Assembly (NCBI GenBank): GCA_905221605.1
Contig: CAJNDS010002834.1
Location: 1,080,674 to 1,115,673, forward strand
DNA: 35,000 nucleotides
Source: Symbiodinium natans
Taxonomy: Eukaryota > Sar > Dinophyceae > Suessiales > Symbiodiniaceae
Reading direction: 5' to 3'
Each line of letters starts with the position of its first letter. Position 1 is the stretch's first letter. Positions 1 through 8,129 of the stretch are shown piece after piece. The position numbers and the translations under genes are program-made. The notes under the pieces were generated by a model, which worked only from the letters and a program-made list of their open reading frames with translations, had not been told where the DNA came from and did no database searches.

Positions 1-113
1 AGCGTTTTGAGGAGTTGTTCTGGGTTGCCCTGGTGTTGGCTGAGGATCTTGAGGGAACAAGTCCCATCCCCCACCAGTTCGGCAGGCTTTTGGTGTTCTC
101 CAAGGGGGAGAGA
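1..113 (+). other. exon-like island (5' end outside window)
   Basis: Reading from base 3, 37 codons are open (begins RFEELFWVALVLAEDLEG, ends FSKGER). The next bases, GTATCC, could be a 5' splice site, and the frame stops two codons later. Composition differs from the surrounding CCCTAAA-like DNA. I do not recognise the product. It may be the tail of an exon that starts outside the window. Confidence 0.35.
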
Positions 114-271
114 GTATCCTGATGAAACCCTAACTCCAACGCCCGTGAGCCCCAACCCTCAAACCCTAAACCTGAAATCACCCTGAACCCTAAACCCTAA
201 ACTCTAAACCCTAAATCCCTACGTAAACCAAGGATGGACACGGAAGGCTCCGTCGAGGTAATGGCACGCAG

Positions 272-316
272 GAGGCATTCCGGGAGCTTCCAGCACTGAA
301 CGGCGAAGAGGACACT
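272..316 (+). other. exon-like island, 15 codons
   Basis: Preceded by ...CACGCAG (AG acceptor) and followed by GTAGTTTC (GT donor). The phase-0 reading is EAFRELPALNGEEDT. CCCTAAA-like repeats lie upstream and TTTAGGG repeats downstream, the usual layout around such islands in this window. Family not recognised. Confidence 0.4.
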
Positions 317-603
317 GTAGTTTCGTTGGGAATGGGGCTTTAGGGTTTAGGGTTTAGGGTCTAGGATTTAGGGTTCAATTAGGGTTTAGGGTTCTTCCGG
401 CGAGAGGGGCTCTATGTACCCAACAGCGAATTTAGTGGTAAATGCTACCAGAATGTGGAAAGATGGAGTTCCGGTAGCGTTTTTCTGCTTAGGCTTTGCG
501 TGTAGTGCTTAAGCTCAAGCCATATGTGCTACAGCGCGGACCTCTCTGAATCCTTTCTTGTGGTTTGAGCATTAAGGAAGCCCTGTGTAGCCAAAAAATT
601 AGC

Positions 604-715
604 ATGTGCCCGTGGGATGTTCCCCTACAAACAGTCCCTTAATAGGGATTATGATAGGGCACTATAATCGCGATTAAGGACTGTCAGTATAAGGGGGAAC
701 ATCCCAAATGTGCCC
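604..715. mobile_element. MITE-like inverted-repeat element with 8-bp target duplication
   Basis: A roughly 94-bp segment (613-706) starts TGGGATGTTCCCC and ends GGGGAACATCCCA, so its ends are inverted repeats. The arms also pair further in (ACAGTCCCTTAAT with ATTAAGGACTGT). The identical 8-mer ATGTGCCC lies at 604-611 and 708-715, one base outside each end, as expected for a target duplication; 8 bp is typical of hAT-type and some other DNA transposons. A diverged relative lies at 21836. There is no coding capacity. Confidence 0.65.
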
Positions 716-865
716 ACAAGTAAGTTAAGGTTCCTAAAGTTTGTTTTTGTTTGGCTTTCAAGCTTTGACCGGCAGCATAAGCTGCAGATCCGTAAAGCCG
801 TAGCCCTGAATTGTTCCAAACCCTGGGGCCTTACGGCTTCAGGGCTTAGGGTTTTGGGATCAGGA

Positions 866-944
866 AACCCTAAGCCTAAACCCTAAACCCTAAACCCTAA
901 ACCCTAAACCCTGAACCCTAAACCCTAAACCCTAAACCCTAAAC
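866..944 (-). repeat. telomere-type array (CCCTAAA on + strand)
   Basis: About ten near-perfect CCCTAAA heptamers with a few substitutions (CCCTGAA, CCTAAG). The rest of 317-1382 holds the inverted-repeat element at 604-715, the duplicated block at 1121-1352 and short telomere-like runs. I see no gene there. Confidence 0.85.
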
Positions 945-1120
945 TTAAGGTTCAGTCTTCAGGGTTTAGGGTGCTTCGTTCGGCGCCCTAAGACCAAAGC
1001 TTCCTGAGCCCTGGGTCAGACGAAGGCGACACAAACCGCTAATCCAAAACAACCGGTGTAGTGTTTAGGGTTTCCGGTTTAGGGTTTAGGGTTTAGGATT
1101 TGCATAAGAGTTCAGACATA

Positions 1121-1352
1121 GAACAATGTTCTTCCTTAATAATGGCAATACATGGATTACATTTTTCAATTACTTTTTTTTTCTTGGGGGGGGTCCTAAG
1201 CGAATAGTAGACCAGGGTTGAATACGAACCAAGAAACACTCAACAATGTTCTTCCTTATAGGGGTCGGGCAATATAGGGATTACCATTTTTTTGTTTTTG
1301 CTCTTTTTGATTTCGGGTGTGTTCTTATGCAAATAGTAGACCAGGGTCGAAT
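1121..1352 (+). repeat. diverged tandem duplication, about 120-bp unit
   Basis: Two diverged copies share CAATGTTCTTCCTTA near the start, a T-rich centre, and AATAGTAGACCAGGG near the end (first copy about 1121-1222, second about 1241-1352). No coding sense is seen. Confidence 0.6.
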
Positions 1353-1382
1353 CTCAGACTGAATAATCACAAAGCTCAAAAG

Positions 1383-1441
1383 GACGCAGTGACGTTGGAG
1401 AGTCTTGGCCAACCTGGCGCCTACCTTTGTCACTGCAACTT
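1383..1441 (+). other. exon-like island, 59 nt
   Basis: Follows AAAAG and is followed by GTAGATAC. The frame DAVTLESLGQPGAYLCHCN is open and leaves two bases (TT) at the end. Not recognised. Exon status rests only on the AG/GT borders and the open frame. Confidence 0.3.
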
Positions 1442-1700
1442 GTAGATACCTTGAGGATTTGTTTTATGGAGGGTTTAGAGTTTAGGTTTAGGTGGGTGAG
1501 CGGGTGAAAAGTCTACTGGATTCAGGGATTTAGAGCCTAGGAAGTCAGGTATTTCAGGCTTAGGACGTTTAAGCTTCTAGAGATTGAGAGGGTCGAGGGC
1601 TTAAGGCCGCCTAAACCCTAAACACTAAACACTAAACCCTAAACCCTAAACCCAAACCCACTTGCCCTACGCCCGGAGTTTCTAATCCCTCAACCCCAAG

Positions 1701-1807
1701 GCAATGGCCGCATCTTCTGCCACTCACTCACCACCCGCATGCAGCTGTCGGATCGGGTCTTCAACAACGATGCGAGCTGGCGACTGGTGGACTGCGACTG
1801 AGCGCGG
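1701..1807 (+). other. exon-like island ending in a GTTTAGGG junction
   Basis: Preceded by ACCCCAAG and followed by GTTTAGGG. Two frames are plausible. One is open throughout and is phase-compatible with the island at 1383-1441. The other reads NGRIFCHSLTTRMQLSDRVF and on to a stop at 1798-1800, looks more protein-like, and would need the GTGGAC at 1787 as donor. I cannot choose between them. Confidence 0.3.
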
Positions 1808-1871
1808 GTTTAGGGTTTAGGGTTGAGGGTTTGGGGTTTGGGGTTTAGGGTTTAGGGGACTGCGACTGAGC
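1789..1871 (+). repeat. TTTAGGG block flanked by 15-bp direct repeats
   Basis: GGACTGCGACTGAGC occurs at 1789-1803 and again at 1857-1871. Between the copies lies a short TTTAGGG/TTTGGGG block of about 50 bp. The arrangement looks like an insertion with a target duplication. The block starts with GT and reaches an AG just before the second copy, so it could be a newly gained intron. Confidence 0.6.
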
Positions 1872-2335
1872 ACGGACCATGCCTTTTTTTCACGAGGCTC
1901 CAGCACCAATGCCCCTCAAGCAAGGACGCTTCCTTACCTGGGGGTCTGCGAAGATTGGGGGGACCCCCCCCATAGAGATCCCCAAAGAGTGGGATCCCCA
2001 AGAAGGTACCCCTACTTTCGGAAACCCCCAACTGAAGTAGGGCGAGACAGACATTCCGAGTCTCCTGTCTAAACATGAGCCATCTCGGACCTGTGCCCGC
2101 TCAATCGCCTGCGCTCGGGCTTCTGCAAAAAGCCTGCAAAGACTGTTTAGGCCTTGGGGTTTAGGGTTTGGGGTTTGGGGTTTAGGGTGGGTGAAGGGTA
2201 GGATGTTGGAACGTTTGCTTCAGGAAGGGGGCCAGTGGTCTTTAGGGTGTTTCATGCCCGCCCCTTTCATCCCTAAGTTCTTTCACCCAAGGGACTAATG
2301 GAGGGACACTTCTAAGGGACCTTAGAGGTTCTTCA

Positions 2336-2357
2336 GGGGTTCTTTAGGGGACTATAG

Positions 2358-2394
<37 letters not shown>

Positions 2395-2423
2395 GTTATA
2401 AAGGGGAATAAGACTAAGGGTCC

Positions 2424-2461
<38 letters not shown>

Positions 2462-2530
2462 GTTCTTTAGGGGACTATAGAAGGTACAAATATAGGGGTT
2501 ATAAAGGGGAAGAAGACGAAGGGTCCCTTC
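2336..2530 (+). repeat. tandem duplication with (TA)n expansions
   Basis: The sequence GGGGTTCTTTAGGGGACTAT starts at 2336 and again at 2459. Each is followed by AGAAGGTA, then TATAGGGGTTATAAAGGGGA and a run like AAGACNAAGGGTCCC. The first copy carries a (TA)n run at about 2362-2391, and a second (TA)n run lies between the copies at about 2427-2457. Confidence 0.75.
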
Positions 2531-2549
2531 TAGGGGTCCCTCCCCCCCC

Positions 2550-2763
2550 CTATACCCCTTAATTCATGCTAAGCCCCAAAGCCTAAAACCTTTTAGGGTT
2601 AGGGTTTGGGGTTTAGGGTTTAGGGTTTAGGGTTTAGGGTTTTAGGGTTTAGGGTTTAGGGTTTAGGGTTTAGGGTTTAGGGTTTAGGGTTTAGGGTTTA
2701 GGGTTTAGGGTTTAGGGGACTATACCCCTTAGTTCATGCTAAACCCCAAAGCCTAAAACCTTT
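2550..2763 (+). repeat. TTTAGGG array flanked by about 45-bp direct repeats
   Basis: A unit starting CTATACCCCTTA and containing CCCCAAAGCCTAAAACCTTT occurs at 2550-2596 and 2720-2763 with two or three differences. Between them lies an array of about 120 bp, mostly perfect TTTAGGG (2597-2719). It is a second, longer example of a telomere-type block bounded by direct repeats. Confidence 0.7.
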
Positions 2764-2802
2764 GAGGGTTTCGGGTTGCCAGGCAGCTGTTAACCGTCCC
2801 AG

Positions 2803-2852
2803 GAGCATCGCCTGAGGCAATCGCCGAAGATGCAGGGCGGGCAGCTGCCAAG
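2803..2852 (+). other. exon-like island, Ala-rich
   Basis: CCCAG precedes and GTACGG follows. After two leading bases it reads ASPEAIAEDAGRAAAK. Ending on a full codon (AAG), it is in phase with the next island. Downstream begins TTTAGGG-type repeat. Confidence 0.45.
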
Positions 2853-3205
2853 GTACGGTAGGGTTTAGGGTTGAGGGTTGAGGGTTTAGGGTTTAGGGTT
2901 TAGGGCTTAGGGTTCAGGGTTCAGGGTTTAGGGCTTAGGGTTTAGGGTTTAGGGCTTTTGGCGTTGTTCTGTGCGCCTGCCCCTCGCGACACGCACAACG
3001 GTCGCTTTTGTGCCCTAGTTAGTACTGTTTATTGCCACCTAAACCTTAAACCCTAAACCCAAAACCCTGAACCCTGAACCCTGAACCCTAAACCCTGAAC
3101 CCTAAACCCTAAACCCTAGACCCTAAACCCTAAACCCTAAACCCTGAACCCTGAAACCTGAACTGAACCCGAACCCCAGACAAACCGAAATGCTCCTATC
3201 CGCAG
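2853..3205 (+). repeat. intron-like stretch: TTTAGGG first, CCCTAAA last
   Basis: It begins GTACGG. TTTAGGG/TTGAGGG units run at about 2860-2957 and CCCTAAA/CCCTGAA units at about 3041-3170. It ends in TATCCGCAG. The middle (2958-3040) has an open stretch containing APAPRDTHNGRFCALV that could be a further small exon, but no splice pair is clear. Confidence 0.5.
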
Positions 3206-3276
3206 GCTGCCACCTCCGCCGGCCTCGGCCCGCGTCAAGCAGCGGAGCTCGCAGCAGCACAGGCCATCCCCTTCAG
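3206..3276 (+). other. exon-like island, Ala-rich
   Basis: The acceptor-like CCGCAG precedes. The phase-0 reading is AATSAGLGPRQAAELAAAQA then IPF. The frame runs into the repeat as CAG|GTTTAGGG, so the telomere-type unit itself may be the 5' splice site; a GC donor after CAG at 3262 would instead keep phase 0. Confidence 0.45.
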
Positions 3277-3732
3277 GTTTAGGGTTTAGGGTTCAGGGCT
3301 TAGGGCTTAGGGTTTATAGGGTTTAGGTTTTAGGGTTTAGGGTTTAGAGTTTAGGGTTTAGGGTTTAGGGTTTAGGGTTTAAGGGTTAAGGGTTTAGGGT
3401 TTAGGGTTTAGGGTTTCGGGTTCAGGGTTTAGGGTTTAGGGTTTAGGGTCTACAAACCCTACAAACCCCCTGAAACCCAATGAGCCCTATAAATATAAGT
3501 CCTGCAAACCTTGTAAACCCTGTAACCCCATAAGCCCTCGCGCCCTAAGACCCTGAAGACCTCGAACCCAAAACGCTAATCAAGCCCTAGACCTCCAATC
3601 CTCAAACTCTCGAACCCTAAACCCCAAACCCTAAACCCAAACCCTAAACCCTCGAACCCTTAACCCTAAACCCTAAACCCTTAACCCTCAACCCTAAACC
3701 CTCAACCCTAAACCCTAAAACCCCCCAAGCAG
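3277..3732 (+). repeat. intron-like stretch: TTTAGGG array then CCCTAAA array
   Basis: TTTAGGG units, with TTCAGGG and TTTCGGG variants, fill about 3277-3450. A degenerate AACCC-rich stretch follows. CCCTAAA units fill about 3604-3720, and the segment ends CCAAGCAG. The two ends could pair as an inverted repeat. Confidence 0.55.
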
Positions 3733-3825
3733 GCCGGGAGGGCGGCGGCGGAGGCCGCGCTGAGCGGCCAAACCCCGGCAGCCGCCGAGACGACGCCTTC
3801 GGCGGTGGCGGCCAAGGCCAGGAAG
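3733..3825 (+). other. exon-like island, 31 codons, Ala/Glu-rich
   Basis: AAGCAG precedes and GTTTCGGG follows. The 93-nt phase-0 frame has no stop, starts AGRAAAEAALSGQTPAAAET and ends AVAAKARK. It is G+C-rich against A+T-richer repeats. It is the last exon-like island before the retrotransposon. Family not recognised; low-complexity coiled-coil-like protein. Confidence 0.5.
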
Positions 3826-3840
3826 GTTTCGGGGAGGAAT

Positions 3841-3924
3841 AGGGTTTAGGGTTTAGGGTTTAGGGTTTAGGGTTTAGGGTTTAGGGTTTAGGGTTTAGGG
3901 TTTAGGGTTTAGGGTTTAGGGTTC
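3841..3924 (+). repeat. telomere-type array (TTTAGGG)
   Basis: About 12 perfect tandem TTTAGGG heptamers directly after the Ala-rich island. 3925-4028 is unique-looking sequence with no gene that I can support. Confidence 0.9.
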
Positions 3925-4028
3925 AGCATCTCAAGTCCAAGCATTCACTAGTCAAGAAATTACTCCAGAAAAATACCCACCCGCCCGAAGAATCCCACAA
4001 CATTAAGAAAGCATTTCACTTCTGGAAC

Positions 4029-4709
4029 GACCTTGCCCAGTAAAAAAATGACCTTGCCCAGTAAAAAAATGACCTTGCCCAATAAAAAATGACCTTGCCC
4101 AGTAAAAAAATGACCTTGCCCAATAAAAAAAATGACCTTGCCCAGTAGTGACCTTGCCCAGTAGAAAAATGACCTTGCCCAGTAAAACAATGTCCTTGCC
4201 CAGTAAAAAAATGACCTTGCCCAGTAAAAAAATGACCTTGCCCAATCAAAAAAAATGACCTTGCCCAGTAATGACCTTGCCCAGTAAAAAATGACCTTGC
4301 CCAGTAAAAAAAATGTCCTTGCCCAGTAAAAAATGACCTTGCCCAGTAAAAAAAATGACCTTGCCCAGTAAAAAATGACCTTGCCCAGTAAAAAAATGAC
4401 CTTGCCCAATAAAAAATGACCTTGCCCAGTAATGACCTTGCCCAGTAAAAAAATGACCTTGCCCAGTAAAAAAATGACCTTGCCCAGTAAAAAAATGACC
4501 TTGCCCAGTAAAAAGATGACCTTGCCCACTAAAAAGATGACCTTGCCCAGTAACATTTTTACTGGGCAAGGTCATTTTTTTACTGGGCAAGGTCGTTTTT
4601 TGGGCGAAACGACCTTGCCCAGTAAAAAAATGACCTTGCCCAGCAAAAAAAATGACCTTGCCCAGTAAAAAATGACCTTGCCCAGTAAAAAAATGACCTT
4701 GCCCAGTAA
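4029..4709 (+). repeat. minisatellite, about 21-bp unit, with an internal inversion
   Basis: About 30 copies of GACCTTGCCCAGTAAAAAAAT vary mainly in the length of the A run. Around 4555-4603 two or more copies lie in reverse orientation (TTTTTACTGGGCAAGGTC), then the forward orientation resumes. Long open frames across it on both strands are repeat artefacts. 4710-4772 is A+T-rich sequence with nothing recognisable. Confidence 0.95.
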
Positions 4710-4772
4710 CTCCTTAACATTTAAATTATATATGAAAGAGAGGTTTAGGGTTACTAGGACCCGGAGTAGGCC

Positions 4773-4777
4773 CTGAT
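4773..4777. repeat. target site duplication, left copy (CTGAT)
   Basis: CTGAT directly abuts the TG of the left LTR and is repeated directly after the CA of the right LTR. A 5-bp duplication is usual for copia integrases. Confidence 0.9.
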
Positions 4778-4920
4778 TGTAGTTTTTCATGGAGGAATTA
4801 CACTCCTTTTGCGAGCTGTGCATACCATCGCTTTACCCTCGACTGTGGCTCAAGTTGCCGATAAAAAGAGGCGTACTTAACGGTTTATATGTTCCCTCAT
4901 GTGCTGACCTGAAAACTTCA
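4778..4920 (+). repeat. left LTR, 143 bp
   Basis: It begins TGTAGTTTTTCATGG and ends GAAAACTTCA, is identical to 17029-17171, and starts TG and ends CA. It is very short for copia and should hold the promoter and RNA-end signals. TGGCTCAAG at 4846-4854 equals the last nine bases of the dinoflagellate spliced leader. No TATA box is obvious. Confidence 0.95.
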
Positions 4921-4937
4921 GGTTATCAGCCGTAGAG
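4921..4937 (+). other. primer-binding site, internal-tRNA type (tentative)
   Basis: GGTTATCAGCCGTAGAG directly follows the left LTR. Its complement ends ...GGCTGATAACC, which resembles a tRNA anticodon stem-loop (GG, seven-base loop CTGATAA, CC) rather than a tRNA 3' end. Drosophila copia likewise has GGTTAT here and primes from a half tRNA cut near the anticodon loop. The alternative is a one-base-bulged version of the common TGGTATCAG site complementary to the initiator-Met 3' end. The tRNA identity is unresolved. Confidence 0.5.
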
Positions 4938-4946
4938 TCTCACACG

Positions 4947-7900
4947 ATGGCTCTGCAGCTGCAAGATGGGACCATTGATCCCAATGCGCAACATGATCAG
5001 ACTGCAACAACCAACTACCAACAGTTCAACCAGTACCGTGTACAGCAGCAGCTGATCATCGTGCAACAAAACGAGGATGCAGAGCGAGTTCGTATCGAAG
5101 CCGAACGCAGACATGCGGAAATCCTGGACATGGCTACAAGACAGGCCCGTGCAGAAATGGGAGAACTCGAGCAACACGCTGATGCCCAACATCGTGCACG
5201 GATTGAAGTCATCAGTGACCGCATGGACTTTGTGGTTCGTGAGCTACAACAACAACTACTGGAGACCAAGGCAGCACTAAGAGGTCGAACGGCGGAGCTT
5301 GACCAAGCCGCACAGGACGCACACACACTCAGGATGCACAATCTCGAGCTTGAGGCACGAGGTAACATGGTTCTCGAATCGGAAACTCGCCTCAGGACCC
5401 ATCTCGAACAGAGTGAATTTTCCCTTGCTAACCTCAGGGTTGTGTACGATCAAAACAGGGAAACCCAGCTGGAATTCTTAGGCAACGAATTTAGAGAGCA
5501 AATGCAGTATGAAGAAAACATGTTCACATATGCCATGCATGAAGAAGAGAGTGCATGTGATGTCTTGATTCAGGAGTTGGCTGAGTCGAACCAGCGTTTG
5601 ATGGTTGAACTTGATGAGGCTAAGGCAATCGCTACAGCGTCATCTAGCCTGCCGAAAGGTGGTGCCGAGCACCAGCAGGCTGTTCCCATGGCCTCAGCAC
5701 CTCCACCGGGTTTGAACACTGCCGAAGCAAGCCCCCTGCAAGGGGGTGCCGCATGCGGTAATGCACATGTCACGCATGCTGATTTGCCAAATCCGTTGCA
5801 GATTCCAGAGAGCATGAAGGGTCTCTTTGAGAGACGGCCCCAGAGGTTTAATCTGGGGGCATCTACTCCTGTTTCGCAAGCCCCTAATGAAGTGCATGAA
5901 GCGATTGCAAAAGCGCTCAAGGACTTTGCTACCAAGGATGAGACGAAACCTAAGACTAAGGAAGCCGAGACAGTGAAACTTCCGGATTTTCCCTCAGCGG
6001 GATCGTGGAAGACGGCAGTGCGTGAGGCTGTTCGAGCAGCATCTGATCACCCTGATGAAGCATTTGCGTGGATTCAGCAGGTGTACGCAAAGGGTGCGTC
6101 ACTAGATAGCCTCAACGATGTAGGGAAATTCCTCACGCTAGACACCAAAATCCTTGCAGCATTGTCTAGGGTGGCGAAGGGCGAGCTTGCGAGACAAATA
6201 CTCAACTACAAGGAGACGGAGGCCACCTGTGGTAGAGCTGTGAGAGGTAGGCAAGTGCTGTTAATGTTTGAAGCCTACTTTAAAACCAACGAAGAAGTTG
6301 GCTCCCTCTACTCGGTCGAAGACCTCTTGAAAGTGGCACTGATCAATGATGACCTCGCTACCTTCGTGCATAACTGGGATTCAGTGATTGCTGGACTATC
6401 GCATCCTCCAGACGAAACCACTTTGCGAGATATATTCCTCCGTGAGCTTCGCAAGTCCCATCGTTTGAAGTATGATCTCGACATTTACGATCGGGCTCGT
6501 GAGGGGACCCCTGAGCACACCTACAAGTTCCTCATGGAAAGCATCAAGAATCTCCTCACACGAGAACGAATTAGGAAGAACAGGGACAAGATTGCTAAGG
6601 CCCATGGCGCAAAGTATGGTGCACCTGCCCCTCCTACCCCTGCGAAGCCGTCGGCGCCCGCTCCTTCGGAGCGACGACAGCCATCCAGAGGACGTCAGGG
6701 TAGGCAGGTTTGCATGTTGTTTCAGAAGGGTAAGTGTAAGTTTGGGGAGCGTTGCAAGTATGAACACACGAAAGACCCCAAAGCATCCTCAAGGGAGAGA
6801 TCTCCCAACCGGCCTAAGTCAGGTTCTCGCGAGAGAGAGAAGAGCAACAGCAAAGATACCTCCAACATCCCGTGCGTATTTTATGCCAAGGGTACTTGCA
6901 GGAATGGGGACAAATGCAAGTTCTTGCACAAGGACAGGTCCGCATCGCCCTCTGTCCCGGCCAAGGCTAAGGCACGTGCACCCTCCCCGGCTAAGCGAAG
7001 GCCGAGCCGGAAGAAGAGGACAGAAGCTAAAGCAGCTGCCTGTTGCGTGTACGCCTTAGCCGCCCGAAAGGGTGAGCCGGATGGTAGGCATGCAGACACA
7101 TGGCGTCTTGATGAGAAGTCACTCACGCTGTCTAGGGAACATGTTGTTCTGAGAAACAACTATTTTATTCCCCAAAGCTGCCCCGTTCCAGCATGGAGAA
7201 TCAAGTCTGTTGCGAGCATCACCATGAAGCTTAAAACCGGTGAAGAGCGAACGTTACAGTACAATTGGAAAACGTGCGACAAGCAAGCACCTCTGCCCAA
7301 TTGGACGGGCGTTACGAGTTTCAAACTGAAGCCTAAAGACATGAGTGTGTGTTTTGAAAGGCACCCTGAGATACACACAGTTGAAAGCGTCGGAGATGGT
7401 TGGAAATTTGTTCCCCATAAGCGCAAATGTGTGGCAAGGTTCAAAACCAATGCTGATTGCCCTATGTCCGACCCTGGTGATCTTCAGTGTGCAGTCATCA
7501 TCGCACAAAATCTTGAGGCCTCAGTGTACTCGGAACTCCATGGTGAAAAGACAAAATGCAAGCATCGCTGCTGCAAGCCTGATTTCGCTTGTCGGCATTG
7601 TGCAGCAGGAAACATAATGTCAGGAACTGCCGCTCCAGCGCGCAAGGAACTTCAGAGCTTGGACATCATTGCCGATACGGGAAGTGAAGAGGACCTTATC
7701 AGCTCTTCGGACTTGAGAAAGTGTTTCGAAGGGGTCGGTAGAAAAGTCGACGCAACGCCAGTCAACCTTCACACGGCCAATGGCATCGTGGAGGCATCGT
7801 CCAGGACAGAAGTCGAGGTTCCGTCAATGAATGGCAGCCTGGAATTCGTGGAACTCCCGGATACCCCACCGGTTTGCTCTGTGGGAAAGAAGTGCATGCA

Positions 7901-8108
7901 GCAAGGGTACGGTTTTTACTGGCCCCCAGGGCAAGTTCCGTACTTCGTGAAGCCCGATGGCCAGAAGCTCACTTGCACACTACGGGGGAATGTTCCAGTG
8001 TTCAGCAGTATTGGGAATGATTCCGGACACCCAGCTGCTGTAGCGCATCGCGATGAAGGTGAACGAATGGCGCCCACCTGCTCCTTGCAGCAGGATTTTC
8101 ACGCATAA
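4947..8108 (+). CDS. copia Gag with two CCCH zinc fingers, plus aspartic protease
   Basis: This 1053-residue frame starts at the first ATG after the LTR (26 nt in). Residues about 20-235 are Glu/Gln/Ala-rich and coiled-coil-like; about 330-545 is a helical Gag-like region. Two fingers follow with CX7CX5CX3H spacing: C589, C597, C603, H607 and C643, C651, C657, H661. They stand where copia Gag normally has a CCHC knuckle and probably bind element RNA. A Ser/Arg/Lys-rich linker, an unrecognised segment with a Cys/His cluster near residues 870-890, and a retropepsin-like site DTGS at 910-913 complete it. The frame ends in TAA at 8106-8108. Integrase lies in the -1 frame with a 46-nt overlap, so a Gag-Pro-Int fusion by frameshifting is likely. 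The protease would process the polyprotein. Confidence 0.9.
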   Translation: MALQLQDGTIDPNAQHDQTATTNYQQFNQYRVQQQLIIVQQNEDAERVRIEAERRHAEILDMATRQARAEMGELEQHADAQHRARIEVISDRMDFVVRELQQQLLETKAALRGRTAELDQAAQDAHTLRMHNLELEARGNMVLESETRLRTHLEQSEFSLANLRVVYDQNRETQLEFLGNEFREQMQYEENMFTYAMHEEESACDVLIQELAESNQRLMVELDEAKAIATASSSLPKGGAEHQQAVPMASAPPPGLNTAEASPLQGGAACGNAHVTHADLPNPLQIPESMKGLFERRPQRFNLGASTPVSQAPNEVHEAIAKALKDFATKDETKPKTKEAETVKLPDFPSAGSWKTAVREAVRAASDHPDEAFAWIQQVYAKGASLDSLNDVGKFLTLDTKILAALSRVAKGELARQILNYKETEATCGRAVRGRQVLLMFEAYFKTNEEVGSLYSVEDLLKVALINDDLATFVHNWDSVIAGLSHPPDETTLRDIFLRELRKSHRLKYDLDIYDRAREGTPEHTYKFLMESIKNLLTRERIRKNRDKIAKAHGAKYGAPAPPTPAKPSAPAPSERRQPSRGRQGRQVCMLFQKGKCKFGERCKYEHTKDPKASSRERSPNRPKSGSREREKSNSKDTSNIPCVFYAKGTCRNGDKCKFLHKDRSASPSVPAKAKARAPSPAKRRPSRKKRTEAKAAACCVYALAARKGEPDGRHADTWRLDEKSLTLSREHVVLRNNYFIPQSCPVPAWRIKSVASITMKLKTGEERTLQYNWKTCDKQAPLPNWTGVTSFKLKPKDMSVCFERHPEIHTVESVGDGWKFVPHKRKCVARFKTNADCPMSDPGDLQCAVIIAQNLEASVYSELHGEKTKCKHRCCKPDFACRHCAAGNIMSGTAAPARKELQSLDIIADTGSEEDLISSSDLRKCFEGVGRKVDATPVNLHTANGIVEASSRTEVEVPSMNGSLEFVELPDTPPVCSVGKKCMQQGYGFYWPPGQVPYFVKPDGQKLTCTLRGNVPVFSSIGNDSGHPAAVAHRDEGERMAPTCSLQQDFHA
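7059..7079 (+). repeat. 21-nt GNRA-hairpin repeat, copy 1
   Basis: It contains the core CCCGAAAGGG, flanked by GCCG and TGAGCCG. In the Gag-Pro frame it encodes AARKGEP. It lies between the second finger and the unknown segment. Confidence 0.7.
8063..8108 (+). other. overlap of Gag-Pro and integrase frames (-1 junction)
   Basis: The integrase frame is open from 8063, after a TGA at 8060-8062, and the Gag-Pro frame runs to TAA at 8106-8108, giving a 46-nt overlap with a -1 shift. I find no perfect X XXY YYZ heptamer; GATTTTCAC allows slippage on the TTT codon. Hairpin repeat copy 2 begins at the next base after the stop, a usual place for a frameshift stimulator. Confidence 0.6.
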
Positions 8109-8129
8109 GCTGCCCGAAAGGGCATGCCG
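8109..8129 (+). repeat. 21-nt GNRA-hairpin repeat, copy 2 (just after Gag-Pro stop)
   Basis: The core CCCGAAAGGG follows the TAA directly. Read in the Gag-Pro frame past the stop it would again give AARKGMP, so its register relative to the other copies is kept although it lies beyond the stop. Confidence 0.7.

Noticed and set aside
4029-4709. CRISPR array
   Set aside because: Units are contiguous with no unique spacers, and the setting is eukaryotic.
3960-4823. Long open frames on both strands reading LLGKVIF / TGQGHF repeats
   Set aside because: They are six-frame translations of the 21-bp minisatellite; unit length is a multiple of three in many copies, so frames stay open by chance.
8063-8108. 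Canonical X XXY YYZ slippery site
   Set aside because: None found in either overlap; nearest candidates are GATTTTCAC and the G5 runs at 9556-9570.
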